From Notolepis coatsorum (Eukaryota; Chordata; Actinopteri; Aulopiformes; Paralepididae): a DNA stretch of 64,000 bases. This document shows positions 23,201-32,353 of the stretch, piece by piece. A program made the position numbers and the translations under genes. Every line of letters starts with the position of its first letter. Within the stretch, counting starts at the first letter, position 1. The stretch lies in NCBI GenBank assembly GCA_963971535.1, contig OZ020585.1, positions 155,235,083-155,299,082 of the forward strand, read 5' to 3'. The notes under the pieces were generated by a model that was not told the DNA's origin, ran no database searches, and saw only the letters and a program-made list of their open reading frames with translations.

Positions 23201-24643
23201 TGGCGAATGCTTTAGTCCCTGCGGGATCCTAGTATACTCATAATATTCATCCTTATAAGTAAACCCAAAAAAATGCTGGCACTCCTCGCTCAAGGGCACA
23301 CTAAAATATGCACTACACAAATCTATAACTGTATAGTACTCAGCTTTCGACGGGATAAATGTCAATAGCACATGGGGGTCGGGGACATCGGACGGATAGT
23401 CAAGTAACACCTCGTTGATAGCTCTTAGATCATGCACCAGCCGGTAAGAGGTATCCGGCTTCTCCACGGGTAGCAACGGCGTGTTGCTCCGGGGATCAGT
23501 TGTTTTCCGTAAGACTCCTGCAGCTAAAAGTCCTTTAATTTGTGGCTCGATTCCAGCCACTGCTTTCTCCTTCAATGGATACTGTTTCTTCCAAGGCAGG
23601 CTGGCCCCAGGTCTAAGCTCCACCTTCACAGGTTGAGTGGACTTGATTAGTCCAATGTCAGTGCTGTTTTTTGCCCACAGCGTCTCAGGCACCGCCTCCA
23701 TCATGTCCTCTTGGAGGCTTGATGCATTAGGGAGTTCTCCCAGTGTCTCTTGGGATAATTGCACAGTTTGGGGACGACCCATCCCTGTGCCTTGAACCAT
23801 GATCTTAATAAACCTTTTATCAGGGCTCATCCAGATCCGTTTGTTTTCTTTCATCTGTTCAAATTCTATCCCTTCAGCTTTTTTCATCATTTCGCCTATG
23901 TGTTGTTGATCACATGAGCTGATTACCTTCAAAGTCACATGGGGAACACTATCCATAATGCCGTGCTCTTTACGCAGATAGTCGCTCCGTGCAATACGTA
24001 ACGCTGCTCCCTGTGGCCCCAATATGATATTGGTAGCATTCAGCTGTACTTTGTCAGGTTGCACCCTCAGCCACTCCTTAGTCTGTGACGAGTTTGCATC
24101 TCTATGATACTGCAGAGTGCAGTGATAGGGGGTCTTTGGATCCCTTGCTTCAGGCATATTGGCAGTGATACATTTCTCCCATTGTAAGGCGGGGCCAAGT
24201 AGCTCTTGGTCCAATCCCCCTAGACAATAGATCTCTGGTGGTTGACTGTCAATTCGTTGTACCATCTGATAGTACTGGTCTTCTCGTTCGGCTATCACGC
24301 AACCCTCCGCAGTACATTTAATGTCCATCCCCAGTAACCCCAGCCCATCTCGGCCGAGTAAGTTAATAGGTGTGCTCTCCGAGACCAGCACAGGGAGAGT
24401 CGCTTCCCTGCCTTGATATCTCAGAGTCACAGGTTCGGTAACAGCCGTCAGCTGGTTTACTCCCTCAAATCCAATTGTCCGTACATATCGACCGGACAAG
24501 GTTAGGTGCGTCGCGTCTTGGGGTTGTACTACCGTGTAGGCCGCGCCGGTGTCTGCCATCATCTCGACAGATTTGTCATTCACCGTTACGCACACAATAG
24601 GCTCCTCCCTTAAAGACGACACTGACAGCTGACACCTCCCCAT
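20219..24643 (-). CDS. pol: Retroviral Pol: protease, RT, RNase H, integrase
   Basis: This open 1474-residue frame supplies the enzymes for reverse transcription and integration. Protease has DTGA at about residues 31-34. RT carries IPQGLKHSP and the YMDD active site at 506-509. RNase H has LWTDGS near 813, then AELVALTEA, HTDSSYA and a final ADEAAK. Integrase has a His-His-Cys-Cys finger (CVICLKN), Asp in VIDYID and SSDNGKEF, Glu in ERMNGTLK, and a GPY-type C-terminal domain (GPYKVV). A charged acidic tail follows. All catalytic residues I can check are present. The frame is in phase with gag, separated only by a UGA, so expression by stop-codon readthrough, as in gamma-like viruses, is likely. 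The ATG at 24,643 may not be a true start. Confidence 0.93.
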   Translation of the reverse strand: MGRCQLSVSSLREEPIVCVTVNDKSVEMMADTGAAYTVVQPQDATHLTLSGRYVRTIGFEGVNQLTAVTEPVTLRYQGREATLPVLVSESTPINLLGRDGLGLLGMDIKCTAEGCVIAEREDQYYQMVQRIDSQPPEIYCLGGLDQELLGPALQWEKCITANMPEARDPKTPYHCTLQYHRDANSSQTKEWLRVQPDKVQLNATNIILGPQGAALRIARSDYLRKEHGIMDSVPHVTLKVISSCDQQHIGEMMKKAEGIEFEQMKENKRIWMSPDKRFIKIMVQGTGMGRPQTVQLSQETLGELPNASSLQEDMMEAVPETLWAKNSTDIGLIKSTQPVKVELRPGASLPWKKQYPLKEKAVAGIEPQIKGLLAAGVLRKTTDPRSNTPLLPVEKPDTSYRLVHDLRAINEVLLDYPSDVPDPHVLLTFIPSKAEYYTVIDLCSAYFSVPLSEECQHFFGFTYKDEYYEYTRIPQGLKHSPHIFNKILREDLEGLDKVMTSRVIQYMDDLILCADDQETCHRDSVKLLQLLAENGHKVSLKKLQYCKPKVIYLGQTISQGHRAISEEHLVAIRTAPKPVTVRQLMGFLGIMGYSSPWVENYTEIVKPLREMLKETGVDKLSSKVVWTEEGSRAFETIKSRLLEAPALALPNYTKKFILYVSSSPDQKQACAVLAQNTGVGARPQPMAYYSIAYSEVEMGMAPCYREMAGVYTMYEKAASIMMGYPVDIMVRHDLKSLLESGKYALTMPRIKHYYRLLEQEDVTLVRCSITNPAADIPTPEDGEPHDCLVEVERYSKLRADLQAFPFDSPDLELWTDGSCYRVGEGLKAGYSVVRSQGEGFVVEKAEALSQPCSAQLAELVALTEACNMAEGRTVNIHTDSSYAHGTAFLHGTVWKGRGFKKADGSAIKHCSQIKRLLEAIMKPKRIAIIKCAAHQSDESKISRGNRRADEAAKEVTGADRAGKVLVITHGVELEDKITYKDVLTFQEEASQVERNLWITRGACQDDSGLWRDAGGFVVAPAGLVGLLIHAAHDFCHAHKGEVRRKIREYGFWAPDLISQIDHVLQRCVICLKNNIRKGISVSPGHIPTPNGPMRDLVIDYIDMIKPINQKRYILVVVCRFSRWVEACATRHKDAASVAKFLCQEVCPRFGLMDRISSDNGKEFVDKTVRLILQHLGIKQRLGAVYHPQSQGLVERMNGTLKNKLVKICQHTGLNWLNALPLALMACRSSEIRGLRLTPHEMMLGRCMVVPGLRATGKGPSLDILDNDMREYVKYMSKIHKSILVHVSSRQEHETGEEVNRQTTPQIIPGDYVYVKVFRRKWFGARREGPYKVVRATERALQIQGSPMWFHVTHCVKAINTDQEWEPEPQDLDGKTGASQPLHEGEVKAALTPNDGEDPDDYGEPDRGGHDWPPVEDEGFLQEPDRGEDYELEHNNFSSVDLEKIPEEPEEPVLSTSPEQDTRPKRVIQKPKRYT

Positions 24644-24661
24644 TGGACTCTCTGGGCCTCT

Positions 24662-24664
24662 TCA
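24662..24664 (-). promoter_or_regulatory. In-frame UGA between gag and pol, readthrough candidate
   Basis: Gag codons run into TGA, and the same phase stays open through all of pol (27,211 to 24,643 is 856 codons). Gamma- and epsilon-type retroviruses express Pol by suppressing a single in-frame stop at this place. The following bases are AGAGGC. No pseudoknot was modelled. Confidence 0.75.
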
Positions 24665-27211
24665 TAGTGGTTCATCTGGCCCTCTTGCTGGATTTACCGG
24701 GCCATTGTTCTCATTCCGGTCTTGGACTCGGGGTTGACCTTGGCCTTGCCAAGTTCTTTCCTGGTCTCCCTCTCTGGGTTGACAAGCCTGTCCACACTCC
24801 CGTGAGATATGACCAGTCTCCCCACACGTCCAACACACCATCTTCCGCACCGGGAATCCATTCGGATTCCGGCCTCTGCCTCCACCTTTCGGTCGTGGTT
24901 GCCACCCTCTCGACCTCTGTTGTTGGTCTGGCGCATAACCCCCTGGTGTTCCCACTTGAGCCCGTCTCTGTCCCTGTGGTTCCCCTTCATAGCCTGTCCC
25001 ATCTCTTGGTTGTGGGGCCTGGACTAAGGCTTGAAGGTATTCCACTACCTTTACTACCTCGGTTGGCTGTTGGTACATGATCTTACGTTGTTGCTCCGTA
25101 TCCTTCTCCTTTGCTCTTTGCTCTTTCTTCCGATACAGTTCAACGTAATGCTCTATTTGATCTATATATAATTCCAGCGCCATCTTTGACAATGACACCA
25201 CCTCGGCCAATTTCTGTCTTACCTCTAGGGGGAGGCCGTTTTCAATCTTGGTTCTTAACTGGGCTTCATGCATAGGGTCAAGTCCCGCCTCCTGACCAGT
25301 TGTGTTCTTCCACGCGGAATAGGCTTGTCGTACGTATTGCCTGGGGTGCCCTGTTGTCTCCAAAGTACCAATCGGAATTTGGTCTGCGTGCAGTCTCATT
25401 GGATAGGCTTCTCGTAGGGCCGCCCACGTTACTCCCCTGTACACTGTGAACAGGTCCGCATCATGCGCTCCAGTCCCCACATGGCCATGCAGGCGAGCCG
25501 TCTCCAGTATCCTTTCCATGCCGTCTTTTCCCATCATGGTTGTCAATATCTTCTTGACATCCCCCATTGCCATTTCTGTGCCAACCATCACCTCCTCCAG
25601 TTTGGCAATCCAAGGATTGGCCCCATTCTGGAGGGGCGGCAATTTCTCAGTCACCTGTGTCATGTCCGACACCTTCAGGGGGTGATATTCCAGGTCCTGT
25701 CCTCTTATTATTATAGGAGCCATGCGGATAGGGGCTTGCTTGTTTTTCGTCTGTGATCTTGTCTGTCTTCTCTCCCTTACACGCTCTTGTACCTGCAAGA
25801 GGGCCTCTTGCTTCTCTCCTCTTTTGTCTTGCAGGGCCATTTGCTTTCCCTCAATGCCAGCCCGCGTCCTCATGAACGTATGATATTCCTCCCCCTCCGC
25901 TTCCATGGCCGCATGGTCGGGTTTTTGTCCAGCTAGGACCACTTGATCTTTGTCCAAAGCCATGAGCCCCTGCTCTATCTCCGTCAGATTGTCTTTTATC
26001 CGTGTCATCTGCCCCCCAAGTATGATGTCGATAGTCTCCAGCTCCTCACCTACTGCATCTATAGTCACAAGCTGTGGTATTGTGAGACCAATCTTGTGAC
26101 TGCCAGGTGCTACCCCCTTGTGGGCCTGGGGTTGGGGGGAGGTAAAATGCTGGGGGGGAATGAGCTCTCGATATATAGTACGGGGCGTAGGAGCTGGGGG
26201 GCTTTGGGGGTACTCCAGCTGGTGGACAGGCTCTCTCTGGTAGTCTCTCTGGTGGTCATACTCTCTCTGAGGCTGACCGTGGGCCTTCTTCACCCTTTCC
26301 CACTCTTTCTCTTTTAACATTGCCTCATAGCCTTCCTTATTCTTTCTTTCAGCTGCTTGTATCACTCTTGTTCGCTCTGTCAGCTCTTCTATCCTTTCCC
26401 TTGGTCGTGGGGTGGTTGCATACTCTCTGACTGACCCAGTCTGGGCTGACCTGTCTGGTCGCCGTGAGGCGGCCACACCCTCTCTGTCTGACCAATTCCA
26501 GTCTGACCTATCTGGTTGCCTAGCTGTCAGCTGAATAGATGTCTTTGCTTGTCCCTTCTCTTGGTTCCCCAGATCATCTGTCAACTGGTAAGGGCTTATC
26601 ATCTCTAATAAAGGTAGGATGGGGTATATTGTCTCCCCCTTCCTACTGACATATGGCGGGGGTGCTAAAGCTCCCTCAATTCTTTCCTGTTGGGCCATAA
26701 GATAGGAGGCTGAGGTGGGTGAGGCTAACTGCACTGCACTTTGGGCGGTGACAGGTGTTGTCTCAGGGGCCAGGGGAGTTATGGTGACCTGGACTACCCC
26801 CTCTACAGGTTTGTCTGCATCATTGCCATTTGCAATGGCCTTCTTTTCACTTTCTCTTCTCTCAGCTTCCCGTGCAAAAGCTTTTAAAATGCTATTTTCT
26901 TGCAACCTTTTCTTTGCTCTTTCCTCATCTTTCCCCTGATATGTGTATGCCTTAATTAGTGTTCCTATAAGAGCTATTAACTCCAAATCAAAAGAACCAT
27001 CGACTGGCCAAAGCTTCCATCTTTCATTCCATCTTCTTGATATATAAATTGCTTTGTTCAAATAATATTCGTTACCTTTTGTCGTGTCGTGTTCATTGGC
27101 AATCATTTGTACTGGACTTTCTTCCATCCACCCAATTAAGGTCGACTTACCTGCGTCGGTCGTGTCTTTTATCTTTTTATATGCGCTTAGATTGTCTCGT
27201 TTTCGCCCCAT
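24662..27211 (-). CDS. gag: Retroviral Gag
   Basis: This open 849-residue frame encodes the structural polyprotein. The N-terminus is basic (MGRKRDN) and the ATG context AAAATGG is strong. The middle is long, Gln/Arg/Glu-rich and partly Pro-rich (PPAPTPR), matching a matrix-linker region. Residues ~600-720 look like a gamma-type capsid, including a homology-like stretch (HPRQYVRQAYSAW) and a long charged helix near YVELYRKK. A single CCHC knuckle (CWTCGETGHISREC) lies at 793-806, close to the C-terminus. Gag is longer than in most class I viruses (about 500-600 residues). The frame ends at UGA and continues as pol. Confidence 0.9.
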   Translation of the reverse strand: MGRKRDNLSAYKKIKDTTDAGKSTLIGWMEESPVQMIANEHDTTKGNEYYLNKAIYISRRWNERWKLWPVDGSFDLELIALIGTLIKAYTYQGKDEERAKKRLQENSILKAFAREAERRESEKKAIANGNDADKPVEGVVQVTITPLAPETTPVTAQSAVQLASPTSASYLMAQQERIEGALAPPPYVSRKGETIYPILPLLEMISPYQLTDDLGNQEKGQAKTSIQLTARQPDRSDWNWSDREGVAASRRPDRSAQTGSVREYATTPRPRERIEELTERTRVIQAAERKNKEGYEAMLKEKEWERVKKAHGQPQREYDHQRDYQREPVHQLEYPQSPPAPTPRTIYRELIPPQHFTSPQPQAHKGVAPGSHKIGLTIPQLVTIDAVGEELETIDIILGGQMTRIKDNLTEIEQGLMALDKDQVVLAGQKPDHAAMEAEGEEYHTFMRTRAGIEGKQMALQDKRGEKQEALLQVQERVRERRQTRSQTKNKQAPIRMAPIIIRGQDLEYHPLKVSDMTQVTEKLPPLQNGANPWIAKLEEVMVGTEMAMGDVKKILTTMMGKDGMERILETARLHGHVGTGAHDADLFTVYRGVTWAALREAYPMRLHADQIPIGTLETTGHPRQYVRQAYSAWKNTTGQEAGLDPMHEAQLRTKIENGLPLEVRQKLAEVVSLSKMALELYIDQIEHYVELYRKKEQRAKEKDTEQQRKIMYQQPTEVVKVVEYLQALVQAPQPRDGTGYEGEPQGQRRAQVGTPGGYAPDQQQRSRGWQPRPKGGGRGRNPNGFPVRKMVCWTCGETGHISRECGQACQPREGDQERTWQGQGQPRVQDRNENNGPVNPARGPDEPL
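27145..27154 (-). promoter_or_regulatory. Consensus 5' splice site within gag codon ~21
   Basis: The minus strand reads GCAG|GTAAGT, a perfect vertebrate donor, with the junction between 27,151 and 27,150. Some retroviruses place the major donor in early gag codons to reach env downstream. Here no env lies downstream, so the site could be a remnant of a conventional layout or chance. Confidence 0.45.
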
Positions 27212-28264
27212 TTTTTCTCTTGTCTTTTTTATCTTGTAACAATGGCAACAGGCAGAACAATAGCTTGTGTAATCCCTATCTAAGTGTAGGTGTCTATGCT
27301 TTTGTGACTATCTCCTACTCGGACAGCCAATAGTGGCACTGTGGGCCCTTCCTATTCTCTTCTGTCCCTTGTTCAGTTGAAATTCCTATTCTTACCTGAT
27401 TTGTGGTGTTCCGCGTGTCCAATCGAACTGCTGGAGATCAGAGCACACAATGACAACAGTTCTTGTTAATTTATCAACCGGACTTGTACTTTACTCTGTC
27501 TTTTTAATCAAATTCCTGAGAGGTTCCTTTCATTCACTGTACGAGTATCTTTTTTACTTTCCTCATACACTCTTAAACATGAGACAATTGTAATTGATAC
27601 ATGTGTGTGATACCACCCGTTTCTACTCCCCGTTTTTCTTCTCGTTCGATCTCTGTCAACACACTGGGTTCCTATGTTTCGAATTTCCGCTCTCCTTTAC
27701 TTCTGCTTGATTCTGCTCCAATTCTGATACCCCTCGGAAAACAAAAACATCGTGATTAATATAGTTGCATTCATTTTTTCACATTCTTTTCATTATTCAG
27801 TACCACACCCCCCAGGGGACACCTGTCACCCAGACACGTGTCCCCCAGAGGTAATCTAAAGAATGCCACAGATGCCGCGCCACGCACGCCGTGAGGTGTC
27901 GACCCTGTTTACTGAAGAGACCTTGACAGCCCCTCCACAGTGGCCTAAACCCACCTCACCACAGGTACACAGCAGTCAGCATCCCGGCAACCTCTCCCGT
28001 CCTTCAGGCCAGTATCCCCAGAGTCCAGTGCCCTGCCGGACGGCCATGCATAGCCGACCAGACCCAACACCGAACCCCGGGCACACCGCCCCACATCATA
28101 CAGTCACTCCAAACGTACCTACTATGGGGAAAAAAAACACAATTGTACACACAACCCTATCCCGTCAACCGCAACGCACGGCCGCCCAGGAACGTCCCCC
28201 GCCTCACACCCACACGCACGCCCCGGCCCTCCCACTCCCCAACCCTGAATGTCCACCACCCAGA
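27212..28264 (-). other. Spacer between env-like frames and gag
   Basis: About 1 kb without a convincing minus-strand frame. No LTR-like terminus or element junction is seen, so env and gag belong to one continuous element as far as I can tell. The long plus-strand frame starting at 27,863 is Pro/His/Arg-rich and is antisense shadow. Confidence 0.5.
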
Positions 28265-29158
28265 TCAGAGAATAGTCGCCAGCGCGGACGCCGGGCACCA
28301 CGGCTTTATCGGAACGCCCACACCTACCCTGCCACCCTCCGCGCCATCCTTTATCACCATCATCGCATACGCAGGTGCAACCGAGCGGTGTGGGTCCCCA
28401 GACGCAGAACCAGCCGCGCCGAGAGTCCTGAACACGTATGTCACACACACCCTGATAACATTCACACAAACTACTATAACCGCAAACATCACTACAGCAC
28501 ACAGCAAATACTTAGCAATCGTCCATCCTATATAACCCAACCAACTTTGGCCCCAGCCCTCCCACGAGTCCTCCCGCGTGGGCTGCATCTCCCTAGTAAT
28601 ATTCTTCAAATGCTCTATAACCTCCTGTATGCCGCCTATGTCATTTTCGGGGATAAATGTGCAGCATTCCTGACCAATCAATGCACACGTGCCTCCTGAA
28701 CTCGCCAACAGGAAGTCCAAACCCGTCCTTGACTGCAGCTCCATCAGTCTTAAGGACCGTAACTCTTGAGCCTCCAGGGCCATACCTCTCGCGGTCGTAG
28801 CCGTCATATCCTCAAACACGCGAGCTAGATGGTCCAGTTCACCCATGTTTGCATACGTCCCCCACCAGGGAAACGCCACCCTGAAAAAATGGTCCGCATC
28901 CATCATCCTCCTCCTCCTTGACTTGGGAATCGTCGGCAAAACATCTGACACCCTCATAGCTGGCACCAAATACCCCAACGCACACCTACCCCTCCACTTA
29001 ATAGGCAACGCCGCGTACGCATACTCACCACAAATCCAAAACGCCCCCCCTAGGGGCCGGCGCCTCCGAATCCTTACCCCATACTCCACTCTCACCCATG
29101 CAGCCGTCCAAATATCCCACGTCCTTACCACCAGACTTCCCCTCCACGCACATCTCAA
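28265..29158 (-). pseudogene. env: Env-like transmembrane subunit (end of SU plus TM)
   Basis: This 297-residue frame carries the class I Env fusion subunit. A furin-like KSRRRR lies at 79-84. A heptad-rich segment leads to an immunosuppressive-like region (LQSRTGLDFLL, 141-151) and a CX6CC motif (C158, C165, C166). A hydrophobic membrane anchor spans about 213-236, followed by a short tail. The part before residue ~35 overlaps the SU frame in another phase, so the true env coding sequence enters here by a frame change near a C7 run at 29,043-29,049. CX6CC predicts disulphide linkage to SU. Its position 5' of gag is abnormal. Confidence 0.82.
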
Positions 29159-29741
29159 ACCCAGCCGCCCTAAACGCCACCGGAATGGGGCTAGTGTCCT
29201 TCAGACCCCCAAAACCTATCGCCTTATTCGACCCCAACCCCCGGCCCAAATACCTCAACATCTTATCATGACCCACCCCGTCGCATGGGCCGGAGAGAGG
29301 CACGTCCCTCAACACGTTGGCATGACACTTCGTTAAGGGGTGCGCAATCAAAGGAAGACCTGCGTCGGCCGCCAGCGGGGCCAAGCCACACACATAACAA
29401 TCCGACCTATTCGCTGCCTTAGCCACAGTCCTCGCCATCCCCAAAAACAGATTACCGCGACGGTCTGGCTGCGACCTCCTACCCACTATCACCACCTCTG
29501 GCTGTTCAGGTCGCAGATATGGATCATACATTATAGTACCGATCAACACACACAACCAAATCATTGCCACGGCACCCCCCCGAAGCACCCGCCTACTACT
29601 GTCACTCAAACCAGGAACCATGTTTGTCTGTTCCTTCCTCTTCTTCTTCCCTCTGTCCCCGGCGCGTATCCTAATATGTCCTGCAATCCCCACAAACAAC
29701 AACACAACTTTATAACCAGACATACCACAGTCCACTGACAT
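29025..29741 (-). pseudogene. env: Env-like surface subunit N-terminal part
   Basis: This 238-residue frame starts 12 bases after a good splice acceptor. Residues 9-21 (YKVVLLFVGIAG) could be a signal peptide core, and a second hydrophobic block lies at 56-71, so a long leader is also possible. A CYVC motif at 115-118 next to an NRS glycosylation site fits the CxxC motif of gamma-type SU, the partner of CX6CC in TM. Further cysteines follow. The frame runs out of phase with the TM frame at about 29,045. A one-base indel in the C7 run (mutation or assembly error) is the simplest explanation. Confidence 0.72.
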
Positions 29742-29752
29742 GAGGACCCCAA

Positions 29753-29785
29753 CCTAAACACAATACCAGGACAAGAAAAAAGGCC
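29753..29785 (-). promoter_or_regulatory. Splice acceptor directly before the env-like ATG
   Basis: The minus strand reads a pyrimidine-rich CCTTTTTTCTTGTCC, then TGTTTAG|G, with the AG at 29,755-29,754 and the env ATG at 29,741-29,739. This is a credible 3' splice site for a subgenomic env RNA made from a donor in the leader. Confidence 0.5.
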
Positions 29786-29957
29786 GCAACGTAACCGTCA
29801 ACCGGCCAAGAGAGGACCAGGCCAGAGGGAAAACGTGTATCCCCATGCCGGTCTTCAGAAGGAAGAGGAGGGAGAGAGAGAAGGGCACAGCGAGTGGGGC
29901 AAAGGATGGAGTGGGGGGGGCAGAAGGGAAACGGGAGCGAGGGGGGAGAAAGAGAAA

Positions 29958-30120
29958 AGGGGGGGGGGGGGGGGGGGTTTAAAGGAAAATCAGAAAAAAG
30001 GGGGGGGGGGGGTCTCAAAGGAAAATCAGGAGAGGGGGGGTTTAAAGGAAAACCAGGAGAGGGGGGGGGGGGGGAAATCAGGAGAGGGGGGGGGGGGAAT
30101 CAGGAGAGGGGGGGGGGGGT
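29958..30120. repeat. G-run repeats in the retroviral leader
   Basis: Five or more G-runs of 7-17 bases are spaced by variants of TTTAAAGGAAAATCAGGAGA. The G-rich strand is the antisense of the virus. The spacing would allow G-quadruplexes. Long homopolymers also make assembly errors likely. Confidence 0.9.
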
Positions 30121-30200
30121 CTTTGGAACAAACCTGTTCCAACCCATAAAACACATTACACCATAAGCCATACTCTGCACTGCCCAAACGCCTCCTATTT

Positions 30201-31044
30201 GAGAAGGAGGAAGAGAGAGAGAACAGCAAGAAAGCTAGAAAAAGAGAAAAGGGGGAGAGAGAGGAAGAGGAGGGGAGATGGAGAGGAAGAGGAGGGGAGA
30301 GAGAGAGAAAGAGGAGGGAAGAGAGAGAGGAAGAGGAGGGGGGTGAGAGAGGAAGAGGAAGGGAGAGAGAGAGAGGAAGGGGAGGGAAGAGAGAGAGAGG
30401 AAGGGGAGGGAAGAGAGAGAGAGGAAGAGGAGGGGAGAGGAAGGGGAGGGGAGAGAGAGAGAGGAAGAGGAGGGGAGAGGAAGGGGAGGGGAGAGAGAGA
30501 GAGGAAGAGGAGGGGAGAGGAAGGGGAGGGGAGAGAGAGAGAGGAAGAGGAGGGGAGAGGAAGGGGAGGGGAGAGAGAGAGAGGAAGAGGAGGGGAGAGG
30601 AAGGGGAGGGGAGAGAGAGAGGAAGAGGAGGGGAGAGGAAGGGGAGGGGAGAGAGAGAGAGGAAGAGGAGGGGAGAGGAAGGGGAGGGGAGAGAGAGAGA
30701 GGAAGAGGAGGGGAGAGGAAGGGGAGGGGAGAGAGAGAGAGGAAGAGGAGGGGAGAGGAAGGGGAGGGGAGAGAGAGAGAGGAAGAGGAGGGGAGAGGAA
30801 GGGGAGGGGAGAGAGAGAGAGGAAGAGGAGGGGAGAGGAAGGGGAGGGGAGAGAGAGAGAGGAAGAGGAGGGGAGAGGAAGGGGAGGGGAGAGAGAGAGA
30901 GGAAGAGGAGGGGAGAGGAAGGGGAGGGGAGAGAGAGAGAGGAAGAGGAGGGGAGAGGAAGGGGAGGGGAGAGAGAGAGAGGAAGAGGAGGGGAGAGGAA
31001 AGGGAGGGGAGAGAGAGAGAGAAAGAGGAAGGGGAGGGGAGGGG
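30201..31044. repeat. ~0.84-kb purine (plus) / pyrimidine (viral sense) tandem repeat
   Basis: Almost every base on the plus strand is A or G. From about 30,420 the unit is 40 bases (GAGGAAGAGGAGGGGAGAGG then AAGGGGAGGGGAGAGAGAGA), about 15 copies. Because 40 is not a multiple of three and the units lack stop triplets, long Arg/Glu and Ser/Leu/Pro frames are open on both strands; I regard them as artefacts. The tract lies in the 5' leader of the retrovirus, between the 5' LTR and env. Confidence 0.95.
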
Positions 31045-32137
31045 ACCTTGAGGGAGCACATCATGGCGAGAGGATTTGAAAGCACCCCGCACATTTACAC
31101 CAGAGGGACTGTGGAAACAAATAGGCTATAACTATTCCTAAGACAACATCGCCCCCTGCTGCCCTTTTCCGCACTCACGCCTATTGCACCACAGTACCCC
31201 CCAACATCCTGCAGGAGGCGCCCCCAACCTTTTAACAATACGTGCGTCATTACGCAACTACACCCCCACAACGCCAGCCCACGTGCCCACTCAATTTTAA
31301 CCCCAATCCCCAGAATCCCCTGCACCGAATTGTAGTTCGTCTCGCAGGCCGGCTTCCTGCTAGACCCCGCCACCGAAATTACGTCACGTCCGCAATTCTG
31401 AGATCTCGTTGGTCTCCAGAATAGCACAACGCGAGGCTTTGTCACGGGACTTTTCATTTGTTTACAAATACATCCGTTTCTCTCATTCATTCCTAACCTC
31501 TCTAAAGCGGCCCACTCATTCATCGTACATCCTTAAACATGTCTAAACAACCAGCCAATACTTTGTAAACATTAGCCCATTCCTTATTAAAGATAATACA
31601 GTTATACTGCAATAAAGCGAGCCACTACGAGCTATTGTAGCATGTAGCTTTAACCTAGCCGCGCGCTATGATACGCACGAGTTCTGACGAGAACGCGCTT
31701 CCCCTCCACGCATAGTTGAGTGGCGCAGTGGATATTGCGTGCACCAGGTTCAACACTAAAAACCGTTCTCAGTCATATTTTAAGTGCCAATTTACAGATT
31801 TAATCCATATACATCACACACGTTCAACATAACCATAAGTCCTTTCACTCATACACAAACATCATACACCAACAAATGTTTAACCATAGCTTGCAACATT
31901 ATTATTATGGTCTCTGCCGCACGCGGTATAACTCCACATCCCGTTAACAACCACTGGGCATATTTTACCCTCCGTACTTTAGACAGTGTTTAAGTTTACC
32001 ATATCGTTTCCTATAGCTTTTTAATCGACTACTCATTAAGTACTATTTTTTGTTACAGCCTAACGCAGTCTAATTAACACGCCCGCTGTGCACAAGGTTA
32101 AACTAGACCCTTCGGTCTGCCGCGCACGTACCATGGT
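31045..32137 (-). other. Retroviral leader, one unidentified frame
   Basis: A 142-residue frame at 31,095-31,523 (minus) is Gly/Cys-rich (CICKQMK, WGCSCVMTH). It shows no family I recognise and no clear membrane or signal segment, so I give it low weight. The rest is non-coding as far as I can see. Confidence 0.35.
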
Positions 32138-32341
32138 TTAACCCTGAGCACGAATCCAGACCCCGCTTTTATCAAATAGCCACGTATAGACTTGTAACTC
32201 CGACTCGCCACCCCCTGGTCCCGAAGGTCCCACTATACTCACCCGCTCAAATTGTATGTCCTGAATGGTAACAGCGCTCCGTTTTCTCTTCCCATATTCC
32301 CCGTGCTTAAATTCTACTTTAGAACATACAACGCACCCCAT
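32138..32341 (-). CDS. Small leader frame starting MGCVVCSK, possible accessory protein
   Basis: From the ATG at 32,341-32,339 (context AAAATGG, strong) a 67-residue frame begins MGCVVCSK. Gly2 followed by Cys3 and Cys6 is the pattern of N-myristoylation plus palmitoylation seen in Src-family SH4 regions, so membrane anchoring is conceivable. A basic patch (GKRKR) and a Gly/Pro segment follow. No family is recognised. It is the first well-placed ATG after the 5' LTR. An in-frame upstream ATG at 32,380 would add 13 hydrophobic residues. It could equally be a chance frame. Confidence 0.35.
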   Translation of the reverse strand: MGCVVCSKVEFKHGEYGKRKRSAVTIQDIQFERVSIVGPSGPGGGESELQVYTWLFDKSGVWIRAQG

Positions 32342-32353
32342 TTTCAGAGCTGC

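Noticed and set aside
27863..28699. 278-residue plus-strand frame rich in Pro, His and Arg
   Set aside because: It lies antisense to the env TM frame and the env-gag spacer, with skewed composition and no motif.
28845..29738. Plus-strand frames opposite env
   Set aside because: Shadows of the minus-strand env-like frames.
30195..31131. Frames of ~300 residues on both strands (Arg/Glu/Gly-rich and Ser/Leu/Pro-rich)
   Set aside because: They arise from a stop-free 40-base purine repeat that is open in several phases of both strands. There is no non-repeat coding sequence.
31095..31523. 142-residue retroviral accessory protein
   Set aside because: No recognised motif and no supporting start or splice context. 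It is mentioned only in the leader entry.
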